Positions 1 through 5,547 of a stretch of 5,547 nucleotides of DNA are shown piece after piece. The translations under genes and the position numbers were made by a program. Origin of the DNA: Myxococcota bacterium (GTDB taxonomy: Bacteria > Myxococcota_A > UBA9160 > PR03); NCBI GenBank assembly GCA_030066475.1, contig JASJBO010000440.1:1-5547 (forward strand), given 5' to 3'. The notes under the pieces were generated by a model. The model saw nothing but the letters and a program-made list of their open reading frames with translations, was not told where the DNA came from and made no database searches. Position 1 is the first letter of the stretch. Each line of letters opens with the position of its first letter.

Positions 1-1520
1 GGGCCGTAGTAGACGTAGTACTTCCCCATCATCGGCATGGGGCTCGCCATGCCGGGAACCCAGTACTGGTTGGGCACCATGTAGCCCTCGTCGCCGTGGG
101 CGAGACACACGGTGCGGTCGACGCTGGAGATGCCGTAGCGGCGGTCGAGCTCCCGCGCCGCGGCCCGGATGCCCAGGCGAAATGGCGCGCAGCGCTCGTC
201 GCCGACGATGGCCTCGAGCACCGCCAGCGCGTAGCGGGCGTTGCGCAGGCTGTCTTCGACCACGTCGAAGTCCTCGGGACCGTGGGCGAAGCGGAAGCTC
301 AGCTCCGAGGCGGGCGGAAAGCCGAAGTCCTCGGGCGGGAGGAGTCCTTCCGCGACGAGCTCCAGCACCCAGGCCAGGGTGCCGCCGGTCTGGATGGCGT
401 CGAAGCCGAGCGCATCGACGCGGTCGTTGAGCTGCTCGGCCGCGCGCTGGTCGAACACGCCCACCTGGGGTCCCAGCGCGTGGTAGGGCTCGTAGTCCTT
501 CTTGTAGGGCCCGTTCAGCTTCTTGCAGGCCACGGCACACGGCTCCCCGCAGTGCTGGAAGCTCTTGGTCTCGATCGTCTCGCGGTTGTACTGCGCGAGG
601 TAGTGATCGAGCACGAAGGCCTGGTGCTGCTGCGACCGCTCCTCCGCGCTCGCGTAGGCGCTGCGGTAGTTGAAGCTGAGGATGCGGTCGTCGAGCTCGT
701 GCATGTTGACGCCGAACGTCCCGCCGGTCTCGAACTCCGGGAAGTAGCGGTACTTCTGGGTCATGGCGAGGTCGGCCTGGATCGCCTTCTGGCCGAAGTG
801 CTCGAGGAAGTAGCCGTTGATCTCGTCCGAATCCGGCAGGTCGGGATCCTCCCAGTCGCCGCCGAAGACACAGCCCACGACGTTGTGCTGCTGCAGCAGG
901 CGGCTGCCGAGCCCGCCGCGGCCGGCCCAGTCCACGACCGCCGACAGCTCGCCGCGGCGCAGCGGGCTCGAGCCGATGACGCCCTCGCGCGTGACGCGGG
1001 CCGCGGGCCCCACGGCCAGCACGCGGACGCGGTCCGCCGGATACTCGCCGGCGTAGCGCTCGAAGAGCGCCTGCTGCAGGGCGAAGAACCCGGTCGGCCG
1101 GCGCTCCTCCGACGGCGCGCCCTCGGCCCACAGGGCGTCGACGTCCACCGCCTCGATCCGGACGCGCAGCTCGCCCTCGCGGTGATTGAGGAGCAGCACG
1201 CTGGGCTCGGCGCAGCGCCCGCGCAGCGCGACGTAGTTCACGCCCAGAGCGTGGAAGGTGTAGGCGGCCCCGCCGATGCTGGAGACGAAGAAGCCCTGCC
1301 ACTGCGGGCTCCAGGCGCAGCAGAACAGGCGCCGCGAGCCCGGGATCGAGCTGCCCGCCAGCAGGCCCTCGCCGAAGGTGAAGCAGTCGGGGTCGCGCTG
1401 GAAGCGGTGCCAGCCGTGGTCGATGGGCCCGAGGATCTCGACGCCCTCGACGGCACGCGCCTCCCAGTGCCCGTCGTCGAGCCGGATCTCGAGCTCCTGC
1501 TGGGAGAGCGGGTAGGTCAT
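1..1520 (-). CDS. Aldehyde:ferredoxin oxidoreductase family (tungsten/molybdenum-pterin) enzyme, C-terminus off the window
   Basis: This is an AOR-family oxidoreductase. Characterised members bind a bis-pterin W (or Mo) cofactor and one [4Fe-4S] cluster in the cytoplasm and oxidise aldehydes to acids; other members reduce acids or aromatic acyl-CoAs. The 506 visible codons carry the family order: an N-terminal domain with SIGG at 81-84 and ALGVNYVALRG at 91-101, GRGGLGS at 200-206, three cluster cysteines C324, C328 and C332, then YEPYHALGP at 343-351 and the pterin-contact type motif D369-x-x-G-F-D374 with QTGG. The fourth cluster cysteine expected near the C-terminus lies beyond the left edge. 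The ATG at 1520 is supported by AGGAGG at 1525-1530, four bases upstream. It lies 15 bases after a MoaD-like gene, which fits cofactor supply. The cysteine spacing is CX3CX3C, whereas Pyrococcus AOR has CX2CX3C. The substrate cannot be told from sequence. Confidence 0.9.
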   Translation of the reverse strand, partial: MTYPLSQQELEIRLDDGHWEARAVEGVEILGPIDHGWHRFQRDPDCFTFGEGLLAGSSIPGSRRLFCCAWSPQWQGFFVSSIGGAAYTFHALGVNYVALRGRCAEPSVLLLNHREGELRVRIEAVDVDALWAEGAPSEERRPTGFFALQQALFERYAGEYPADRVRVLAVGPAARVTREGVIGSSPLRRGELSAVVDWAGRGGLGSRLLQQHNVVGCVFGGDWEDPDLPDSDEINGYFLEHFGQKAIQADLAMTQKYRYFPEFETGGTFGVNMHELDDRILSFNYRSAYASAEERSQQHQAFVLDHYLAQYNRETIETKSFQHCGEPCAVACKKLNGPYKKDYEPYHALGPQVGVFDQRAAEQLNDRVDALGFDAIQTGGTLAWVLELVAEGLLPPEDFGFPPASELSFRFAHGPEDFDVVEDSLRNARYALAVLEAIVGDERCAPFRLGIRAAARELDRRYGISSVDRTVCLAHGDEGYMVPNQYWVPGMASPMPMMGKYYVYYG

Positions 1521-1524
1521 GGCG

Positions 1525-1530
1525 CCTCCT
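1525..1530 (-). promoter_or_regulatory. Shine-Dalgarno site of the AOR gene
   Basis: On the minus strand this reads AGGAGG, four bases before the ATG at 1520. It is a full-consensus ribosome binding site and fixes the start of the AOR gene within the short gap after the MoaD-like gene. Confidence 0.8.
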
Positions 1531-1535
1531 CGGCC

Positions 1536-1787
1536 TCAGCCGCCCGCGAGCGGTGGCCAGACGGCCAGCGTGTCGTGGGCGCACAGGCCGGTGGTGTCGA
1601 GCTGCCCCGCGGGCACCCTGACCCCGTTCACGAGGACGAGCTGCACCAGCTCCATGGGCACTCCGAGCCGCACGAGCACCTCGTCGATCGTGACGCCGTG
1701 GGCGACCTCCAGCGGGCGTGAGTAGCGTCCGTCGCCCGGAGGCAGGTAGTCCGTCAGAGAGCCGCGAAGCGTGAGGGTGATCTGCAT
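1536..1787 (-). CDS. MoaD/ThiS-like ubiquitin-fold sulfur carrier protein
   Basis: This 83-residue protein has the size of MoaD and ThiS. It has a beta-strand start (MQITLTL), a central VLVNG segment at 51-55, and the C-terminal signature AVWPPLAGG at 75-83 ending in Gly-Gly. In this family the last glycine is adenylated and thiocarboxylated by a MoeB/ThiF-type E1-like enzyme, then donates sulfur; MoaD does so to build the dithiolene of molybdopterin. I chose the ATG at 1787 because residues upstream of it, in a possible 106-codon version starting at 1856, do not resemble the fold. GAGG seven bases upstream of 1787 is a plausible ribosome binding site. It is first in the leftward unit, 15 bases before the AOR gene. 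MoaD-like genes commonly accompany AOR genes, so a dedicated role in tungstopterin or molybdopterin synthesis is inferred. A ThiS role in thiamine synthesis is less likely because no thi genes are in view. Confidence 0.9.
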   Translation of the reverse strand: MQITLTLRGSLTDYLPPGDGRYSRPLEVAHGVTIDEVLVRLGVPMELVQLVLVNGVRVPAGQLDTTGLCAHDTLAVWPPLAGG

Positions 1788-1915
1788 ACGGGCGCCTCGA
1801 GCGTGGAGCTCTCGCGAGGTCGCAAGGCTCGACCAGCATGCACAAGGTGGAGGCACCGGGCAACCCGGGCAGCAAGACCTTGACAGGGGTTCGAATCGAG
1901 TCTTGGATCAAGGGC
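1788..1915. promoter_or_regulatory. Divergent promoter/operator region between the AOR unit and the oxidoreductase-amidohydrolase unit
   Basis: This 128-base spacer separates the two divergent first genes and must hold both promoters, unless the rightward gene starts upstream at 1838. It contains several inverted repeats: CTCGCGAG at 1811-1818 (perfect 8-base palindrome), CCGGG-CAA-CCCGG at 1856-1868, CAAGAC (1873-1878) with GTCTTG (1900-1905), and CCTTGA (1878-1883) with TCAAGG (1908-1913). These could be regulator sites, but in such GC-rich DNA some will be chance. I found no convincing promoter for the leftward genes and no riboswitch. Confidence 0.5.
1880..1908 (+). promoter_or_regulatory. 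Candidate sigma70-type promoter for the rightward unit
   Basis: A perfect -35 hexamer TTGACA lies at 1880-1885. Seventeen bases later is TTGGAT at 1903-1908, which matches TATAAT at only three of six positions but keeps the key first T, fifth A and last T. The spacing is ideal. A transcript would begin at about 1915, at the ATG at 1916, implying a leaderless or nearly leaderless message. The call rests on motif matching only. Confidence 0.4.
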
Positions 1916-2992
1916 ATGGCGGGCACCTATCGGGTCGTGCAGTGGGCGACGGGCGTGGTGGGCAGTGCGGCGGTGCGCAGCATCGTCCGCCATCCGCGGC
2001 TCGAGCTGGTCGGCGTCAAGGTCTACAGCGACGACAAGACGGGCCGCGACGCCGGCGACATCGTCGGGATCGAGCCGACCGGCGTGATCGCGACCCAGGA
2101 CGCCGGCGCCATCGTCGAGCTGGACGCCGACTGCGTGCTCTACTGCCCGCTGCCGTGGAGCACCGACGAGATCTGCCGCCTGCTGGAGTCCGGCAAGCAC
2201 GTCGTCACACCGTGTCCGTACTGGTTCCCCTGGGTGCAGAATCCGGAGGTGGCCGCCCAGATCGACGCGGCCTGCGAGCGCGGGGGCGTGAACTTCCACG
2301 CCTCGGGCTGCAACCCGGGAGGGATCGCGGAGCGCTTCCCGCTCACCTTCAGCGGCTGGTGCAACCGCATCGACCGCATCACGATGACCGAGTGCGGCGA
2401 CTGCCGCACCTACAGCTCCGAAGGCGTGATGCGCGAGCTGATGAACCTGGGCAAGACGCCGGAGCAGGCCGCGAACAACCCGCTCAAGGCCATGCTCGCC
2501 AGGAGCTGGAACGAGCCGATCGACATGATCGCCGAGGGGCTCGGCAGCGAGGTGGTCGAGTACGAGGCGAGGCACGACTTCATCCTCGCCAACCAGCCGA
2601 TCGAGACCGCGGTGGGCATCATCGCGGAGGGCACGATCGCCCTCAACCACTACCAGCACATCGGCCGCACCCGCGAGGGCACCGAGATCGTCCAGGAGCA
2701 GATCTGGTACGTCGACGACAACCGGCAGACCCGGCTCCAGCGCAAGATGGACCTGCCGCGCGAGTCGGGCTGGCGCATCGCGCTCGAGGGCGACGTCAAC
2801 CTGAACATCGACATCGACTTCCCGCCCGAGCTGACCCACGACGAGCGCGTCGCCCAGGGCCTGAGCACGACGGCCTATCATCTGGTGAACGCCGTGCCCC
2901 TGGTCTGCGAAGCGCCGGGTCCGGGCATGAAGACCTTCCTCGACCTCCCCATGATCACCGGGTGCATGGGGACGCACGCGACACCGCGCTGA
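1916..2992 (+). CDS. NAD(P)-dependent oxidoreductase, dihydrodipicolinate reductase-like / amine dehydrogenase type
   Basis: Counting from the ATG at 1916 the protein has 358 residues, the usual size for this family. It opens with a Rossmann dinucleotide-binding segment (YRVVQWATGVVG, residues 5-16) followed by a beta-strand ending at VKVYS (34-38). Further family marks are FHASGCNPGG at 127-136, TECGDCRTYSS at 158-168, and the C-terminal block TAYHLVNAVPLVC at 319-331. Relatives are often annotated as dihydrodipicolinate reductase, and 2,4-diaminopentanoate dehydrogenase is a characterised homologue. The catalytic HH and Lys motif of true DapB is not visible, so a role in lysine synthesis is unlikely and the substrate is unknown. 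The frame is open upstream to an ATG at 1838, adding 26 residues with no family resemblance, and neither start has a good ribosome binding site. I prefer 1916 because the Rossmann strand follows at once. An amidohydrolase gene follows after 18 bases, suggesting joint catabolism of one substrate. Confidence 0.85.
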   Translation: MAGTYRVVQWATGVVGSAAVRSIVRHPRLELVGVKVYSDDKTGRDAGDIVGIEPTGVIATQDAGAIVELDADCVLYCPLPWSTDEICRLLESGKHVVTPCPYWFPWVQNPEVAAQIDAACERGGVNFHASGCNPGGIAERFPLTFSGWCNRIDRITMTECGDCRTYSSEGVMRELMNLGKTPEQAANNPLKAMLARSWNEPIDMIAEGLGSEVVEYEARHDFILANQPIETAVGIIAEGTIALNHYQHIGRTREGTEIVQEQIWYVDDNRQTRLQRKMDLPRESGWRIALEGDVNLNIDIDFPPELTHDERVAQGLSTTAYHLVNAVPLVCEAPGPGMKTFLDLPMITGCMGTHATPR

Positions 2993-3001
2993 ACGACACA
3001 C

Positions 3002-3006
3002 GGGAG
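3002..3006 (+). promoter_or_regulatory. Shine-Dalgarno site of the amidohydrolase gene
   Basis: GGGAG lies four bases upstream of the ATG at 3011, in the 18-base gap after the oxidoreductase stop. It supports the chosen start and translation from a shared message. Confidence 0.55.
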
Positions 3007-3010
3007 CCCC

Positions 3011-4675
3011 ATGGCACACGACATCGTGATCCGAGGCGGACAGCTGGTGGACGGCACCGGGGGCGAGCCCGTGGCCGGCGACCTGGCGATCGATGGCGGC
3101 GTGATCACCGCCGTGGGCGAGATCGACGGCGGCGGCCGCGAGGAGATCGACGCCAGCGGCCACATGGTCACGCCGGGCTTCGTGGACATCCACACCCACC
3201 TCGACGCGCAGATCGGCTGGGACCCCGACCTCACGCCGGTGAGCTGGCACGGCGTCACGACCGTGATGATGGGCAACTGCGGCGTCACCTTCGCCCCCTG
3301 CCGGCCGAGCGACCGGGAGCTGCTGGCCGGCATGATGGAGACGGTCGAGGACATCCCGAAGGACGCCATCCTGGGCGGCCTGCCCTGGGACTGGGAGGAC
3401 TACGGCGGCTACCTCGACGCCGTCGAGCGGCTGCGACCCGGCCTCAACGTCGCGGGCCTGGTCGGCCACTGCGCCGTGCGCTTCTACGTGATGGGCGAGC
3501 GCGCGGTGGAGGAGCAGGCGACCGAGGCCGAGAAGCAGGAGATGGCCGAGATCGTGGCCCGCTCGATCGACGCGGGGGCCGTCGGCTTCTCGACCAACCG
3601 CTACCCGCCCCACGTGCTGCCCGACGGCCGCTCGATCCCCGGCACGTACGCCGACGCCGACGAGCTGCTGCGCATCGCCGAGGCGGTCGGGGCGCGCGAC
3701 GGGCTGATGCAGAACGTGCTCGACTTCAGCCAGTTCGAGTTCACCACCGAGCTGCTGCGCAACCTGGCAAAGGCGAGCGGCGGCCGCATCCTGTTCAGCT
3801 TCGGGGTCGGCCCCGACCGCGAGTCGGGCGCTCGGGCGGCGGCCTACCTCGAGGGCCTGTGCGAGGGCGGCCTCGACATCAGCGCCGTGTCGCAGCCGCG
3901 CGGCTCGGGCTTCGTGTTCGGCCTCCAGGGCATGCTGCCCGTCGGCGGCCGCATCTGGCGGGAGCTGCGCCAGCTCGACTTCGCCGGCCGCCTGGCCGCG
4001 ATCGAGGACCCGGAGCGCTGCGCACGGCTGGTCGAGGACGCCCGCAGCGGGCGGGTCCGGACCGCGCCGCCGGAGCAGGTGTTCTGGATGGGCGCCGGCG
4101 ACTCGCCCGACTACACCAGTCCGCCCGGCCGGAACCTGCAAGCCATGGCCGACGCCGCCGGCGAGCACTGGTCCGAGACCTTCCTGCGCCTCTCGCGCGA
4201 GAGCGGGGGCAAGGCCCTGTTCACGTTCCGGATGTTCAACCAGAGCCTCGAAGCGCTGCGCGCACTGCTCGCCAGCGAGCGCATGTTCCCCATCCTCGGC
4301 GACGCCGGCGCGCACGTGTCACAGATCATGGACGCCGGCTGGGCGAGCTTCGTGCTCTCGCACTGGGTGCGCGAGGCCGGCCTGTTCTCGATGGGCGAGG
4401 CGATCCGGCGCATGACCTCCGGGCCGGCCCGCATCATGGGCCTGCGCGACCGCGGCACCCTCGCCCCGGGCATGCGCGCGGACGTCAACGTCTTCGACGC
4501 CGACGCGGTCGCCGAGTGCCAGCCCGAGATCGTCCACGACTTCCCGGGCGGCGCGCCGCGCTTCATCCAGCGCGCGCGCGGCTACCGCGCCACGATCGTC
4601 AACGGTCGCGTGAGCGTGGTGGACGGCGAGCACACCGGCGCGCGCGCCGGCCGCGTTCTCCGGCACGCCCCGTAG
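3011..4675 (+). CDS. Amidohydrolase family 3 protein, N-acyl-D-amino-acid deacylase-like
   Basis: This 554-residue cytoplasmic metal-dependent hydrolase has the normal length for amidohydrolase family 3. An N-terminal beta-sandwich strand (DIVIRGGQLVDGTG, 4-17) precedes the TIM barrel. The metal-binding DIHTHLD stands at 59-65 (H61, H63). GNCG at 88-91 supplies C90, which matches the metal-ligand cysteine of D-aminoacylases. GHCAVR is at 152-157. GDAGAH at 430-435 supplies the likely catalytic Asp431. The C-terminal GTLAPGMRADVNVFD (482-496) and IVNGRVSVVDGEHTGARAGRVLR segments re-form the beta-sandwich. D-aminoacylases hydrolyse N-acyl-D-amino acids, but this subgroup also contains enzymes of unknown substrate, so the name gives chemistry only. 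There is no histidine between residues 202 and 385, where classical D-aminoacylase has two metal-binding histidines, so the metal site may differ. It lies 18 bases after the oxidoreductase gene, and its TAG stop abuts the next gene. Confidence 0.88.
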   Translation: MAHDIVIRGGQLVDGTGGEPVAGDLAIDGGVITAVGEIDGGGREEIDASGHMVTPGFVDIHTHLDAQIGWDPDLTPVSWHGVTTVMMGNCGVTFAPCRPSDRELLAGMMETVEDIPKDAILGGLPWDWEDYGGYLDAVERLRPGLNVAGLVGHCAVRFYVMGERAVEEQATEAEKQEMAEIVARSIDAGAVGFSTNRYPPHVLPDGRSIPGTYADADELLRIAEAVGARDGLMQNVLDFSQFEFTTELLRNLAKASGGRILFSFGVGPDRESGARAAAYLEGLCEGGLDISAVSQPRGSGFVFGLQGMLPVGGRIWRELRQLDFAGRLAAIEDPERCARLVEDARSGRVRTAPPEQVFWMGAGDSPDYTSPPGRNLQAMADAAGEHWSETFLRLSRESGGKALFTFRMFNQSLEALRALLASERMFPILGDAGAHVSQIMDAGWASFVLSHWVREAGLFSMGEAIRRMTSGPARIMGLRDRGTLAPGMRADVNVFDADAVAECQPEIVHDFPGGAPRFIQRARGYRATIVNGRVSVVDGEHTGARAGRVLRHAP

Positions 4676-5547
4676 GTGGATCCGGTCACCCAGGGCGCGC
4701 TGGGCGCGGCGGTCGCGCAGGCGGTCGCGCGCCGCGAGCGCGCGCCGTGGGCCGCGCTGCTGGGCGGGGTCTCGGGCATGGCGCCCGACCTGGACGTGCT
4801 GATCCGCTCGCCCAGCGACCCGCTGCTGTTCCTCGAGGTCCACCGTCAGTTCACCCACGCGCTGCTCGCGATCCCGTTCGGCGCCCTGCTCTGCGCCGGG
4901 CTGCTCTTCCCCGTGGCGCGCAGACGGCTCGGCTTCGGCGAGACCTATCTGTTCTGCCTGGCGGGCTTCGCCACCCACGGGCTGCTCGACGCGTGCACCT
5001 CGTACGGCACCCAGCTGCTCTGGCCCTTCTCCGACCTCCGCGTGGCCTGGAACGTGGTCTCGGTCGTGGACCCGCTCTTCACGCTGCCGCTGCTCGCGCT
5101 GGTCGTGGCGGCCACCCTGCGCCGGGCCCCGGGCCTGGCACGCATCGCATGCGCGTGGGCGCTCGCCGTGCTGCTGCTGGGCGTCGTCCAGCGCGAGCGC
5201 GCCGAGACGTTCGGGCGCGAGCTCGCCGCGCGCCGGGGACACGAAGCGGCGAGCCTCGAAGCGAAGCCGAGCTTCGGGAACCAGCTGGTGTGGAAGACCT
5301 ACTACGAGGCCGACGGGCGCTACCACGTCGACGCCGTCCGGCTGGGCTGGGCCGCAACCTCCTTCCCGGGCGACACCGCACCGAGACTCGTCGTCGACCG
5401 CGATCTCCCCTGGCTCGGCGCCGACACCCAGCAGGCGCGCGACCTCGAGCGCTTCCGCTGGTTCTCCTCGGGCTACGTCGCGCTCGACCCCGCGCGCGCC
5501 GACCGCGTGATCGACGTGCGCTACTCGATGGTCTCGAACCGCATCGA
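4676..5547 (+). CDS. YdjM/DUF457-type membrane-bound metal-dependent hydrolase, C-terminus off the window
   Basis: The 290 visible codons encode a predicted inner-membrane protein of the YdjM/DUF457 family. It begins VDPVTQGALGAA, the usual family N-terminus read from a GTG (Met in vivo). Conserved polar motifs follow: PDLD at 37-40, HRQFTH at 56-61, ATHGLLDACTSYGT at 99-112, and VVDPLFTLPLL at 130-140, whose His and Asp residues probably bind metal. Hydrophobic segments lie at about 62-81, 90-105, 131-147 and 155-171. After these comes a soluble-looking region with KPSFGNQLVWKT and GRYHVDAVR. The start is well supported by homology although it has no clear ribosome binding site. It directly follows the TAG of the amidohydrolase in the same reading frame, so translation is probably coupled by termination and reinitiation. 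The biochemical role of the family is poorly known. A link to the neighbouring catabolic genes is not implied beyond shared transcription. Confidence 0.85.
   Translation, partial: MDPVTQGALGAAVAQAVARRERAPWAALLGGVSGMAPDLDVLIRSPSDPLLFLEVHRQFTHALLAIPFGALLCAGLLFPVARRRLGFGETYLFCLAGFATHGLLDACTSYGTQLLWPFSDLRVAWNVVSVVDPLFTLPLLALVVAATLRRAPGLARIACAWALAVLLLGVVQRERAETFGRELAARRGHEAASLEAKPSFGNQLVWKTYYEADGRYHVDAVRLGWAATSFPGDTAPRLVVDRDLPWLGADTQQARDLERFRWFSSGYVALDPARADRVIDVRYSMVSNRI

Noticed and set aside
96..1721. 541-codon plus-strand open frame opposite the AOR and MoaD-like genes
   Set aside because: It has no recognisable motifs and a biased composition, and it overlaps two well-supported minus-strand genes entirely.
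1856..1868. CCGGG-CAA-CCCGG hairpin as a terminator
   Set aside because: It has only a 5-base stem and no following T run on either strand, and it lies between divergent starts where no transcript needs to end.
1885..1901. GGGGTTCGAATC resembling a tRNA T-arm, as a possible tRNA fragment or attachment site
   Set aside because: Only the first and last pairs of the five-base T stem can form, no acceptor or anticodon stem or other tRNA structure is visible around it, and there is no integrase gene in view.
1838..1915. Upstream ATG at 1838 as the start of the oxidoreductase
   Set aside because: The extra 26 residues do not resemble the family, the ribosome binding site is weak, and the putative TTGACA promoter would lie inside the coding region. 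It is not fully excluded.
1754..4315. 853-codon open frame on the minus strand, antisense to the oxidoreductase and amidohydrolase genes
   Set aside because: Its product is a low-complexity mix rich in Ala, Val, Asp, His, Leu and Arg with no recognisable domain. The plus-strand frames carry clear family motifs throughout, and long antisense frames are expected from GC-rich third positions.
4319..5326. 335-codon minus-strand open frame opposite the amidohydrolase end and the YdjM-like gene
   Set aside because: It has a biased Ala/Arg/Glu/Gln composition without domain signals. The plus strand encodes conserved PDLD, HRQFTH and ATHGLLDACTSYGT motifs across the same bases.

Overview
This is a GC-rich, gene-dense bacterial window with no RNA genes, mobile elements or CRISPR arrays that I can see. 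Strong GC bias at third codon positions opens long antisense reading frames, the longest 853 codons, and I treat these as artefacts. The gene content suggests a soil, sediment or marine bacterium of high GC, for example a member of the former Deltaproteobacteria, Binatota or Actinobacteria. The sequence alone does not settle the phylum.

Layout: two transcription units diverge from a spacer at about 1788-1915. The leftward unit (minus strand) starts with a small MoaD/ThiS-like sulfur carrier (1787 to 1536). Fifteen bases later comes an aldehyde:ferredoxin oxidoreductase (AOR) family tungsten/molybdenum-pterin enzyme (1520 to beyond the left edge, so C-terminally truncated here). The rightward unit starts with a Rossmann-fold oxidoreductase of the 'dihydrodipicolinate reductase-like / amine dehydrogenase' type (1916-2992). 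It is followed after 18 bases by a family 3 amidohydrolase resembling N-acyl-D-amino-acid deacylase (3011-4675). Directly abutting that is a YdjM/DUF457-type membrane-bound metal-dependent hydrolase with a GTG start (4676 to beyond the right edge). No stretch over 300 bases lacks a gene.

How the genes may work together: the MoaD-like protein probably supplies the dithiolene sulfur of the pterin cofactor used by the neighbouring AOR. The oxidoreductase and amidohydrolase are tightly spaced and look co-translated. A speculative reading of the whole locus is deacylation of an N-acyl compound (amidohydrolase), NAD(P)-linked deamination or reduction (oxidoreductase), then oxidation of an aldehyde product (AOR). 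The membrane hydrolase belongs to a widespread family and may be unrelated to this chemistry. I see no clear evidence of a wholly new system. The main points of interest are the unusual CX3CX3C cluster motif of the AOR, the in-frame TAG-GTG junction, and the structured divergent promoter region.
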